Shown here: piece by piece, positions 36,069-46,880 of the stretch
Layout of the letters: each line of letters starts with the position of its first letter
Position numbering within the stretch: position 1 is the first letter of the stretch
Assembly (NCBI RefSeq): GCF_023159225.1
Contig: NC_063188.1
Span: 35,578,021-35,642,020, forward strand
Direction of reading: 5' to 3'
DNA: 64,000 nucleotides
Origin: Perognathus longimembris pacificus
Taxonomy: Eukaryota > Chordata > Mammalia > Rodentia > Heteromyidae
Translations under genes and position numbers: made by a program
Notes under the pieces: generated by a model
Told to the model about the DNA's origin: nothing
Seen by the model: only the letters and a program-made list of their open reading frames with translations
Database searches by the model: none

Positions 36069-37429
36069 CACTGATACAAAGCTGTTAGTATCTTAACGTT
36101 GGGTTTTTCCACCCTATAGAGCTATGGGAAGTACATTTTTATTCTCCATTAATTGCCTAGTTTAAAGTATTGTGTCATTACAACCTGAATAAGAAAACTT
36201 CCTTTATGGTTTGGGAGATCAGTAGTACTGGGCAATGGTAGTACTGGGGATGAAGAGAGAGATTCAATGATATATTTGTTTCATGAGAAAAGGATGTGTG
36301 CAGAGAAGTAGAAATATTATTAGAGTTTCTTTAGTCAAAATTCTTTGGATCCCCAAAGGAAAATATTTCAGCTAGACCTCTTATGAATGTTTAGTTGTAC
36401 TTACCAGAAAATTTTTCACCAGAGAATCATGTAGTAGTAGTAGGAGCAGGTAGAAGTTGCATGAGCAAATGGTTATTTTACAATGGTTAAATTATTTTAC
36501 AAAATCTTAACCCTGATAATTAAATATGTAGGACATGAATTTTCACTTTACAAAGAACTTTTTCAGTTTATAAAAAGATTCATTGTATGTTTCCTCGCCA
36601 TAATATTTATTATAGACATTTTAACTATTTGAATTTCAGCTTATAAAGAAGTTAGTAGTCCATAAAATAAGCCATATTCATATTGTAGGTGGGAACACCA
36701 CAGCCACTAAGATGAGACTATGTTGTGATAAATCCTGAAAGATCCAAATCCAAAGGAAATATCTGAAGTTCCTCAAAAAAAGAGATAAATCTTGGTCTGA
36801 TGTTAAATATTATGGTAAAGTCATAGGGATTCATGGCCTTCTTTTAGGTTCTGTCACATGTTTGAGAGCCCAAGAGAACCAAATGAAGAAAGATTAACTA
36901 CATTCTTTGACTGTTACCTAGAAGAGACAGCGCAAGCTGATATATCATGGTCCAAAATGGTTTTGTTGAAAGATATAGTTTCAAGAGAAGTGAATACCAA
37001 TATTAACATATTCTAAAAGAAGATAACATCCAATCTTTCAGCTTCTCATGGAACTTTGAAGCTCCCATAACCCTGGGGATGTACTGTATTCATCAATCTA
37101 TTCCCCGGTACCATTATGTACTTTTTCCACAAATCCTCAATAATGACAGCAAATTTTAATCATTTATTCAAACAGAAGGCAGTCTAAATACCTATTAGTG
37201 GCTAGGAACTGCCTGAATTGCTAAGAATACAGCAGCTGTTTGTGGCTTGGAGAATCTATGAACCTGAAATAAGACTGAAATGGTCAGGAACAAAGTGATC
37301 TTTGTTTGTCAAAAGGAACCTGTAGGTTGACTAAGTCGTTACCCTGAACACAGGCAAAATTATTCAAATTCAGTATAATAACAAACATTGTTGGGACATA
37401 ATACTGTTTAATCCATTATATAATTAGCT

Positions 37430-37560
37430 TTTGAATCTGAAAATAGCTACAGGAGACAGATATTATTACCTCTATTTTATAGAAGAGGAAACTAAGGATT
37501 AGGAAGTCTAATTAGACAAATTAGTCTTACTGAACTGGGTGGTTGAATGAGGGTCATTTT
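37430..37560 (-). repeat. MIR remnant
   Basis: acctctattttatagaagag, gaaactaagga and the following ttagacaaattagtcttact resemble antisense MIR (attttacagatgaggaaactgagg). Confidence 0.5.
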
Positions 37561-37775
37561 AATAAGGTTCATCTGACTTCACTTTCCATATTAGACTCAT
37601 TTACACTTAAATATTTCTTTATTTTGAGGCAGAATCAATTCTACTTAGGTAAGGAACAATAAGAAAGAGATAACATTATTCTCAGAATGACACTTCCTTA
37701 CTCCGTGTAGAGTTTCTAGCTATGCTCAAGTATTAGAGCTGGCTAGAAAATAGACATTATATCTTGGGTATTATT

Positions 37776-37839
37776 ATATCATTGGTCATTCAAGAAGAGC
37801 TATATCTCCAGGTTTCTTATCTTGAGGGGTGCAACTGCT
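37776..37839 (+). repeat. Source-like segment for a templated insertion
   Basis: Positions 37793-37839 (47 bp) are identical to 39787-39833. Positions 37776-37794 (19 bp) occur as an exact reverse complement at 39746-39764. The segment belongs to no repeat family I recognise and occurs only at these two places that I could find. Confidence 0.9.
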
Positions 37840-38650
37840 TCATTATACCAGTGGGTACAACCAGTAAGCTTGTTGATCAAATCTGTTCTATAGTTCTATA
37901 GCCCAGGCAACAAGAACACTGATTAAGAACATTTGTCCTGCTACATTTACAAATCCTTTGCCAGATGTATACACAAAGTATTTAGGCTTTGGCAATAACT
38001 AAAGACTTACTGCAAGGAAAGAGCCAATTTGAAAGTTTCTCCAGCCACTGAGATTCCTGTTTCTATATCTGGCTTTATCTTCTTTATTCATAAATTTAGT
38101 TTTTTTTCTTTGCCTATTATATACACCACCCAAACTAGAAGAATTTCCACAAATGTCGAATTATTAAGAATATATGAACCTGCTAAAAGGTTGCATCATT
38201 CCAAGTCATGTCCCCAAGTATAGGTTATATTATTTATGATAATAATTGTAACAATTGTACACAGAACTATTCATTTTTCTATATTTTAATTAGGAAATAA
38301 AAGAGAAAGAGTAATGTATCTTCTCTGATAAAAATTTCTAGCATTTAAGGAATTATAAACTTGAAAAGGTTAAATACAGAGAAAATATTGGATGTCAATA
38401 TAAATCAACTTTTAAATAACATTTAATATGACAAGGAAGGTGCATTTGATCACAACTGCCTTAATGTGCAACAATGTTCAATTTCTTCACTTCTTAGTAG
38501 TCTATACAGATCATACTATAGATGGCATTCAAGATATTGTGCCTTAAAGAAATCAGTGGGTCACAGAATAAAATAAGGTGAGGAAGGATATTACACTTTA
38601 GTAGTTATTGATGGCTCACTAAAACATAATTATAAAAATAAAAGAAATAC

Positions 38651-38796
38651 CCTTTTTACGCAGCAGCACACTGGCATGTTTCCGTCCATTTCGGTTTTCC
38701 ACATGGCAGGTATAATTGGCCAAATCTGCCTCCACCACTGAGTCAAAGATGAGTGTCAACTCCACTTCTTTTTCTCCAAGATGCTCTTTGAGGAGT
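38651..38796 (-). CDS. IL1RAPL2: IL1RAPL2 internal exon: second half of third Ig domain
   Basis: Exon of 146 nt between the acceptor tgtatttccag and the donor gtatttct. It opens with the A that completes the Arg codon split from the exon at 56898 and ends with one G (phase 1). It encodes [13 protein letters not shown], then [21 protein letters not shown], then [10 protein letters not shown]. The Cys in NYTC is the second Ig cysteine, and NYT is an N-glycosylation sequon. D-x-x-NYTC is the classic end of an Ig fold. The acceptor is purine-rich upstream, with only a short pyrimidine run. Reading past the donor stays open for about ten hydrophobic codons and then stops. Confidence 0.92.
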
Positions 38797-39033
38797 CTGG
38801 AAATACAGTATTCTTGATTGAATTGGTTTGAATTAGATATAATACAGCCATATAGAGTCTGCATACAAATGATTATAGATAGCCCTCCCCATCCAGGACG
38901 CTAGTAGGAAGAGAGTTCTAGTTGGATGTATGTGATGTGAATGGGGGCACCTCCAACAAGGAAATGACAGTGGTACTAGTTTGAAGGACAAATGTGAGAA
39001 ATTCACTCAGAAAAAAAATTAACATATTGCAAG

Positions 39034-39244
39034 GTTTTTTGTGGTTTTTTTGGCCAGTCCTGGGGCTTAGACTCAGGGCCTGAGCACTGTCCCTGGCTTC
39101 TTTTTTGCTCAAGGCTAGCACTCTGCCACTTGGGCCACAGCGCCACTTCTGGCCATTTTCTGTATATGTGGTGCTGGGGAATCGAACCCACGGCCTCATG
39201 TATATGAGGCAGGCACTCTTGCCACTAGGCCATATCCCCAGCCC
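39034..39244 (-). repeat. IDL-Geo dimeric SINE with TSD
   Basis: Full-length copy with 13-bp duplication aacatattgcaag at 39021-39033 and 39245-39257. Confidence 0.95.
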
Positions 39245-39504
39245 AACATATTGCAAGTTTTGATAAATGAAGATAATATGATTTCTGGGTCAAAAGGAGA
39301 GAAAAGTAGATTTTGTGTTCTAAATTGACTATAGGAGAACAAATTGGATTCTTAACACATGGCGTGAAGAAAAAAATTCTATACTTAGAGTTTTAACTAG
39401 TGAAGTTAAGGAGAAAAGCAGTAATCTTGCACAATGTGACCATATGAGAAGTAAAGCAAATGTGGTTAGTAGCCTTCTGTATTCAGATACTATTGAGAGT
39501 GAGG

Positions 39505-39540
39505 ACGTTGGTGGTATAGTGGTGAGCATAGCTGCTTTCC
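39505..39540 (+). pseudogene. Retrocopied 5' half of tRNA-Gly
   Basis: The segment cgttggtggtatagtggtga then gcatagctgctttcc matches nucleotides 1-36 of a tRNA-Gly of the TCC-anticodon type (recalled), with changes at positions 1 and 32. It stops at the anticodon and has no anticodon stem 3' side, T-arm or A-tail. It is flanked by the 15-bp direct repeat cagatactattgaga at 39484-39498 and 39540-39554, with about six extra bases at the 5' side. This is the layout of a tailless retropseudogene made by LINE machinery. It is not a functional tRNA gene. Confidence 0.85.
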
Positions 39541-39745
39541 AGATACTATTGAGAAGTCTGTTGCCAATACAGTAATGAGTTCTGCCTCTCATCCCCACAA
39601 AGAATCATGTTTCCCTCAACTCGCTCGTAAAGCCCTTATTTCCCCAAATATCACTCCACAATTGTACTTCTGCTTTTCACTTTGTCTTCTGTGACATTTT
39701 CTCCCAATCCTGTGTTTTGCTTTCTTGAGTGAAATTTCAAAGAAC

Positions 39746-39833
39746 CTTGAATGACCAATGATATCATTAATAACAATATTCTTTACAGAAGAGCTATATC
39801 TCCAGGTTTCTTATCTTGAGGGGTGCAACTGCT
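39746..39833 (+). repeat. Composite of inverted and direct copies of 37776-37839
   Basis: 19 bp (cttgaatgaccaatgatat) in inverted orientation, 22 bp of other sequence, then 47 bp in direct orientation, all from a 64-bp stretch 2 kb away. No poly-A or target-site duplication is seen, so it is not a retrotransposition product. Confidence 0.85.
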
Positions 39834-40723
39834 GTTTCTTTGAAGAATTATAATCTCACCAGAAATCAGCTACCTCCTGAGTGAGGTAGAAGTGAATACC
39901 ATGCTGAGTTTTCTAAGTCGTCCTGCCTTCAACAAAAGTAAATAAAATCATGAATCAAATTGAGGGGAAATTACATTATGGGATATGTTCTTAAATACAT
40001 TTGTAAATACAAGCAGTATGGAAATTTAGAGGAGTAGAAATAATTCTTATCTCCTATATGGATATATAAATACAGAGAAAATCCTTCTGATTCATTGTCT
40101 TTGAGCATAAGCTGTACAATTAATATACACTAGAAGAGAGAGAGGAAGAGAGAACAACAATGCATAGAAAAAACTTGATTCTAAATACAGGCCTTTGATT
40201 TGTAAACTCAAGAAACTGGGTCTTTACAAATTCATTAACTCAATGGTGCCTTAATTGAACAATGGGAAAATGATTATATTTATTTAAGAATAAAATTTGC
40301 TAAAGTGATTTGAAAAATAAACAGTACTATGCTCATGCAAGAGAATGCTATTAAACATCAACATTTTTTTTTTGTTACCTGACTTGGGTGAGTGGATTTG
40401 GGCTCATCAAACATATTTTCATTTACATTTAATGACCTTTAAGGCTTATTTGAGAGATGGAAGGGCTTAAAATTGAATTGTTGGAGGAGTTTCTAGACTC
40501 ATACTGTGATGTATTGATATCTGAAGCCAAAATTATATTTCAAAAGGCATGTTTTTAAAAATTAACCCTATTTCTGCTTCCTTTGAATGAGATATATATC
40601 TGAGAGTTGACAATGGGGCAATCAAGCTCTAGTAAGTCTTCTGTCCTTTTTCATGTATTATCATTAAATTAGGGCAAGTATAAGAATTTTCTTGACTGAA
40701 TTTTGAGAGCACATCTATTAATC

Positions 40724-40958
40724 TTTTTTTTTGTAGGTCCTGGGGCTTGAACTCTCGGCTTGGGTGCTGCCCCTGAGCTCTTCAGCTCAAGGCTAGTGCT
40801 CTACCCCTTGAGTCACAGTGCCTCTTCTGGTTCTCTGGTGGTTAATTAGAGATAAGAGTCTCACGGACTTTTTTTGCCCAGGCTAGTTTGAACCACGATC
40901 CTCAGTTCACAGCCTCCTGACTAGCTAGGATTACAGGTGTGAGCCACTAGCGCCTGGA
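40724..40958 (-). repeat. B1-type composite SINE
   Basis: The best-preserved composite copy. The minus strand reads B1 head (gtggctcacacctgtaatcc, gctagtcaggaggctg), linker (gagactcttatctctaatta), then right tRNA-like unit and tail. The right unit is the same type as in the IDL-Geo elements. Confidence 0.9.
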
Positions 40959-41624
40959 TTTCTGTTAACTTTTATATGAATTTATTTTCTTCCTACCTTA
41001 AGCTATAGTTCATCCCTCCTGTCTTTTCTGCCAACATAATTAACCAAGATGTTTCTTCAAATTGGAATTTATTCTGCTCATGGTTTATATTGACTTTTTC
41101 TGTCTCTATTTTCTCCCTACTCTTGGTAGATCACACTACACTCAATTGTTTTAGTTCTATGTAACTTGCTATGGAAGCAACCTCTGTAGTGCCAGAATCC
41201 ACGTAGGCATTGCAAACTCAGTTTGATTTAAAGTTTTGCATGGAAGGCAGCTACAGCCTCTGCCAGGCACGAGGCAGAAAGCTGATCCTATTACTCTCCA
41301 CCAAGTCTTCCCCTCTACTTTCTAATGCAGTTTCCAAAAACAGATCTTCACAGGCTACAGAAAGAATTTGGAGGAGAGCATTTGAAAAATGATCCTTGGT
41401 CTATCTATTAATACATATGACGTGTGTTAATTATCAGCTCTTAAAAATCTAGAGGTGACTTGCTTTTCTGGAATTAAAAAGCAAGGTGGTGTTTATCTCT
41501 ACAAATGACTTTGAAGACCAGTCGTAATTTAAATATGCAAAATCAACACGTATCAAAATATGGCATTGTGCCCCATTAATATGTACAATTTTCCTGTTTT
41601 AATATAGTATCTAAAATAAATTTT

Positions 41625-42378
41625 ATTTTACTTTTTTCCTTTATTGTCAAATTGAACTACAGTGGTGTTACAGTTTTATATGTAAGGCAGTGAGTACATT
41701 TCTTGTTCAACTTCTTACCTCCTCCCTCATTTTCCCCCGGCTTCCCTCCCCCTTTCCCCCCTCCCCCCCCATGAGTTGTACAGTTGGTTTACACCAAATG
41801 GTTTTGTCAGTATTGCTTTTGGAATAGTTTCTCTTTTTATCCTCTGTCTCTTGATTTTGATATTCCCTTTCCCTTCCCTAGTTCTAATACACACATATAC
41901 AGAATTCAGGGTACTCAGATGAGATACAGTGATAGCAGGGGTACAACCACAGGAAGGGAATACTAGAGAAACAAAAAAAGGTACGGTTTCACATGCATGT
42001 TGAAAATAATTACCACAATGATATAACACTTGTTTCTATAATGTGGAGTTCATTTCACTTAGCATCATCTTATGTGTTCATAAGGGTATAGATAGTGGGC
42101 TATTGTGATCTTCTGCTATGACTAGCCTAAACTTGTACTAATTATTCCCTATGAGGGAAACCATAGAGTCCATGTTTCTTTGGGTCTGGCTCACTTCACT
42201 TAGTATAACTTTTTCCAAGTCCTTCCATTTCCTTATGAATGGGGCGATGTCATTTTTTCTGATAGAGGCATAAAATTCCATTGTGTATATGTACCACATT
42301 TTCCTGATCCACTTGTCTACTGAGGGGCATCTGGGTTGGCTCCACATTTTAGCAATGACAAATTGTGCTGTGATGAAG
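41625..42378 (-). mobile_element. 5'-truncated L1 with ORF2 end and 3' UTR
   Basis: Minus-strand frame at 42347-42138 contains the ORF2 C-terminal blocks KWIRKMWYIYTMEFYASIRK and WKDLEKVILSEVSQTQRNMD. The 3' UTR with the C-rich block follows, then the A-tail. The near-identical 10-bp repeat ctaaaataaa lies at 41611-41620 and 42379-42388. The fragment covers only the last part of the reverse-transcriptase ORF and is inactive. Confidence 0.9.
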
Positions 42379-42948
42379 CTAAAATAAAATTTAAAAATTA
42401 TAACTAATAATTTCTAGAAACCCATTATGGATGAACATGAAACTTAACCCCTCCATGTGACATAATCTTAGGATTTTGCATTTTCAAGAGTTTTGCCAAG
42501 AGCAGCACTATCAGTTCTCATGGCTCAGATCAGATAAAATATTATCCCCTGCTCTGGCACAGAAAGGGAAAATCAATGAGCCCAGAGTGCTTTGTTCTAC
42601 TTCTGAAGATTGCCTTCAAGGGAAGCTGGTTTACCAAAGCTTACATTCCCTAGTTTTTACCAAAGCCTAACTTCAGTGTAAATTAACAAAATATCTATGA
42701 GTATTGGTACACAATGGTGATAAGAGAAATAAAAGTGCTAAATAAATGAAGTTTCTTATGCATAGATAGGACAATGAAATTGTCGTCATTTCCCAATATG
42801 ATATGTAGATTTGACACAATTAAGATTGTGTTACTTAGCTACTGATTTCTGTGGCCAAATTCCTTGGGAGAACAATTTAAAGGAAGAAATTATTTTCCCT
42901 TATGGTTTCAGAGGTTTCAGTTCAAAAGCTTTAGTGCTGTTGATTCTG

Positions 42949-43167
42949 TTTATTTGTTTTGTTTTTTGCCAGTCCTGGGGCTTGAACTCAGGGCCTGAGC
43001 ACTGTCCCTGAGCTTTTTTTTTTTTTTGCTCAAGACTAGCTCAACCACTTGAGCCACAGTGCCACTTCTGTTTTTTTTTTTTCTATATATGTGGTGCTGA
43101 GGAATTGAACCCAGGGCTTCATGTGTACGAGGCGAGCACTTTACCACTAGGCCATACTCCCAGCCCA
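42949..43167 (-). repeat. IDL-Geo dimeric SINE with TSD
   Basis: Complete copy with 14-bp duplication tgctgttgattctg at 42935-42948 and 43168-43181. Two internal T-runs are expanded. Confidence 0.94.
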
Positions 43168-43319
43168 TGCTGTTGATTCTGGAAAGGTGGTGAAGTAAAG
43201 TATCATAGTGGAAAGTGTGTAATAATTACTGAAGGGAAATCAAAATGATACAACTATTTGAACAATACTTGGGCAACTTCTTACAAGGTTAAATATTGTC
43301 TTAGCATATGTTTCAACAA

Positions 43320-43990
43320 TCACAGCTTTATATTTAAACAAAATCCTATACACAGTACTTATAGCAATTTTATTCAATATTGCCAAAATTGGGAAGCAAC
43401 CAAAATGTCTTTCAATTGTGAATGGATAAACATCTCTTGTACATTGAAATAATATTATTATTCAGTAATAAAAATCAAATTAGATGTCCATTTATGAAAA
43501 GGTATGGAGGAAATATAAGTGCAAATCACTAATTAAAAATAACTGGAATGAAAAATGTCACAGATTGTGTAATTATCACCATATGACTTTTAGTAAAATT
43601 TCAACAATACAGGAAACCAAAAGATCTATGGTTATTAGATTTTTAATTGAATGGGAAAGAGAGATATGTTTAGGCAAAGTACATTGGGATTATTATGGTA
43701 GTGCACATATTCTATATGCTACTAATGATATGTATATGATATTATGCACTTGCTTAAAGCCTAGAGAACTCTATAACACAATGGGTGAATTCCATTGTAA
43801 ATTATGGACTCTACCTTAAAGTATTAAATCAATAGTGTTTCATTAATTACAACAAATATGCTACACTAATGCATTATGATAATAGGGGAATCTGAGGGGA
43901 AGACAGAGTGTACTTTCTGCAAAGTATTTTTATTATGCTAAAATGAACATAAAATGTGTCTTCTTATGTACTCGTTTTTGTAAAAATATC
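43320..43990 (+). mobile_element. Ancient L1 3' end
   Basis: Plus-strand motifs in the order of an old mammalian L1 terminus: ttgccaaaattgggaagcaa, aatgtctttcaattgtgaat, attattcagtaataaaaatc, ctataacacaatgggtgaat and acaacaaatatgctacacta. Strongly diverged; predates the rodent radiation. Confidence 0.75.
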
Positions 43991-44061
43991 AACTAAGGTT
44001 AAAACTATGCATAATAAAATAACAATTCACTCTCCTTTGTCATTTAAAAAAATTGTACTAG

Positions 44062-44275
44062 TAGATTCTGTCTACTAGCTCTCAGGAGGCAGAGGCAGGA
44101 GTGTTGCAAGCAGGTTAACATAGAGAGACCTTGTCTCAAAAACCAAAAGACATGGCAAATTCAGGCCTGTAATCCCAGCTTCTCACAAGGCTGAGTTCTG
44201 AGGATCATGATTTGAAGCTGGCCTGGGAGAGAAACTGAGACTCCTATGTCCAATTAACTACGGCCAAGAACACAA
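44062..44275 (+). repeat. Two adjacent B1-type fragments
   Basis: The first, about 44080-44140, reads aggaggcagaggcaggagtg ... agagaccttgtctcaaaaac. The second, about 44150-44270, reads ttcaggcctgtaatcccagc ... ctatgtccaattaacta and resembles the composite SINE head. Probably two insertions. Confidence 0.7.
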
Positions 44276-44653
44276 CACTATATACTACATGGTTCTAACT
44301 CTATGGAAGTCAAAAAAGACAATATTGTATATACACTAAATAGATCAGAAGTTGCAAGTGGTTTGGGAGCTGGGAAAATGAACAGGTGAGATACAGAGGC
44401 TTTCAAGTCAGTGAAACTACTGTAACATGGCACTTTAATTACTGTAATTGTAGAGACCATGCCACTATATATTAGTCAAATTTTACAGACTGAACACTAG
44501 GTGTAAAGTGCACTGTACAGTTGTCTCCCAGTATTCATGAGTTATTGTGCCTAAGACACCTGGTACATAGAAAGATTTATAGGTACACAGGTCGCTTATA
44601 TAAATGGCATAATTATTTGCATATACTTAGTACACATTTTCCCATATAACTTT

Positions 44654-44884
44654 TTGTGCCAGTAATGAGGCTTGAACTCAGGATATGGGCTCTTTTTTTT
44701 TTTTTTTTACTTAAGGCTAGAACTCTACCTCTTGAGCCACAGCCACACTTCTACACTTCCAGCTTTTTGGTAGTTAACTAGAAATAAGAGTCTCACTGAC
44801 TGGACTGGCTTTGAACCATAATACTCAGATAACAGCCTCCTAAGTAACTAGGATTATAGGAATGAACCAGTAATGCCTGGCTTC
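44654..44884 (-). repeat. B1-type composite SINE
   Basis: Right unit (gtgccagtaatgaggcttga, tctacctcttgagccacagc), linker (ttaactagaaataagagtct) and B1 head (cagcctcctaagtaactagg), with an expanded T-run in the right unit. Confidence 0.85.
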
Positions 44885-44889
44885 CCATA

Positions 44890-45290
44890 TACTTAAAATA
44901 TTTTTAACTGAAACATAAAAGTGTAAAAAATATACATATCACTGGGGCAACATTAATGTTTTGATGTTGAGTACAATGAGTAATGTTTATATCAGGTCAA
45001 ACATATCCATCTCCTCAAACATTTACCACTTCTTTATGGTTAAAACTTTAGAGAATTCTTCTATGGTTTGAAAAATGTTCATTATGGCTATGTATAGTCA
45101 TATTATGCAATAGCATACCAGAACTTCTTTTTTTCCATCTAACTGTAAGTTAGTAGCCATTAATCAATATTTCCCCACCTTTGCCTTCCTCCTACACTCT
45201 TAGCCTCTGGTAACTACCATTCTACTCTCTGGTTACATTTCTAGTTACATTTCTGTTCACCTCTGATTTAAATAGAAAAGTCCTATTGGC
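44890..45290 (-). mobile_element. Ancient L1 3' UTR remnant
   Basis: The plus strand contains caaacatatccatctcctca, gtcatattatgcaatagcat and ctctggtaactaccattcta, in the antisense order of L1M-type 3' UTRs (recalled). Confidence 0.65.
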
Positions 45291-46770
45291 TTTTTAATTG
45301 TGGTAAACAATTCTAAAGTGTTTAAGTCCAGTTTCCATTCCTTGTAAATGGTCTCTTGAACTAAATGAAGTCTTCCTTTGATGTCTAAATATTATGCAGT
45401 CTCTGGGTCATTATTCTGAATTATGTGTAATCATTGTCCAAGAATGATAATTGAGAATATGAGGGATAGGAGGTATGTTTCAAAACGACTTTTAATTGAA
45501 CAAAATCTCTCTTTTGATGTTGTTTTTCATTTTTCTCCTTATCAAAAGCCTTAGTCAAAGACCTGAATCAAGTCTATAGTCTGACAAAATCATATGTAAA
45601 TGTTTTGAGGGAGGGTCATCTCAGGAACTGTTAATTGATCTTTGATTGAAAAAAGTGAGAAAGAATCTTTTGTAAAATTTAGGTTTCAAGAGGAGGAGGT
45701 CTTAAAAAAAACTGTGATAAATTCTGGATTTTCTGAAGTGGCATCTGGGGAAGGGGAAATGAACTGGGGATTGGATTCTGTCATGAGGCGAGGGTGACTT
45801 AGCCATTGGGTACCTATTCCCTGTAATAAATGTCAATAGCAAAGCAAGCAGGTCTGGGCATCCGAAGTAGGAAAGCAGTAATCACTCAAAGGAGGAGGGG
45901 TTCCTTATGGCATTTTACAACTGCTACATGACCCTGGGAGAAGCAGTGTTTTCTGTTAACTTTGCAGCTGGCTTTATCTGTCTGTCCTCCCACCCTGATT
46001 AATGGCAGGGCTGCTTATTCTCAGTCCATACTGATTTTCACTCTTTCAGTTCCGGACAGATTTTGACTCTCCACTACCTAAACGTGAAGTACAATACAGC
46101 ATTCTGTCCACTTTAAAAATTATTAAAATTTTAAGATCTTTAAATAATACAAAATATTTTAATTCAACATATCCATTTATAAGTACATTGCATCTTGATC
46201 AATGAAACCTCTTTCATAATTTTTTGCCATCTTTTACTAGCTGTGATTTGATGAATTCAGTCTAGCTCCTCAGGAATTGTAAACTGCTCAATGGGAGCTT
46301 TTCCAATCTCTAAACCTCAATTTTTAAAAATTTGACAAATAAAGCAAATACTATTTATCTGATATGTTTAACTTGATAGTCTTTGACTGAGTGTGCCTCA
46401 ATATTTTCACAATATGCTTCATATTATAAACATGTGAAATTGAATTGTTATTATTTACTAATTACACATTCTTCTCTAGAGAACTTTTATAATCCAACAC
46501 AGTTTGATTCAGATTAAGAATCTAGAGTCTGTGAAGTAAATGAAGTGAGAAAATGAATATATCTATGGTTGGTTTTAAGATCTTTATATGTATTTGAAGG
46601 CAAAAACACTCCATGATACCAAAAATGACCCTTTAATTAAATGGAAATTAAGCCTGACTTTAAATAAAACTATGTTGCTTATGAAGTTTCTCCTTTCCAT
46701 GAAAGTGTCTTCATGACTTACAAAATCAGCATTCATACAGAATTAGTCTAAGATTTAAAATGTATTTAAA

Positions 46771-46880
46771 ATAAGCCAGGCATGGTAGCATATGCCTGCA
46801 ATCATGATTCTTGAGAGGAAGACCTGGACTTTGAAGCCAGCCTAGAGTATACAGTGAGTCCATGCTAAGAAAAATAAACA
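46771..46880 (+). repeat. B1-type SINE, truncated
   Basis: aagccaggcatggtagcata, tgcctgcaatcatgattctt and aagccagcctagagtataca form a B1 head without a right unit. Old. Confidence 0.75.

Larger units (their letters stand above)
31487..38650 (-). other. IL1RAPL2: IL1RAPL2 intron (7.2 kb) between Ig and transmembrane exons
   Basis: The donor gtatttct begins at 38650 and the acceptor ends at 31487. It contains IDL-Geo SINEs at 32984, 33857, 34306 and 35226, a 449-bp tandem duplication (33762-34661), an MLT1-type LTR (35605-36068) and MIR remnants. I see nothing identifiable in 31487-32740, 36069-37430 or 37850-38650. Confidence 0.85.

Noticed and set aside
39505..39540. Functional tRNA gene
   Set aside because: Only the 5' half is present; there is no T-arm, no 3' acceptor strand and no terminator run after it.
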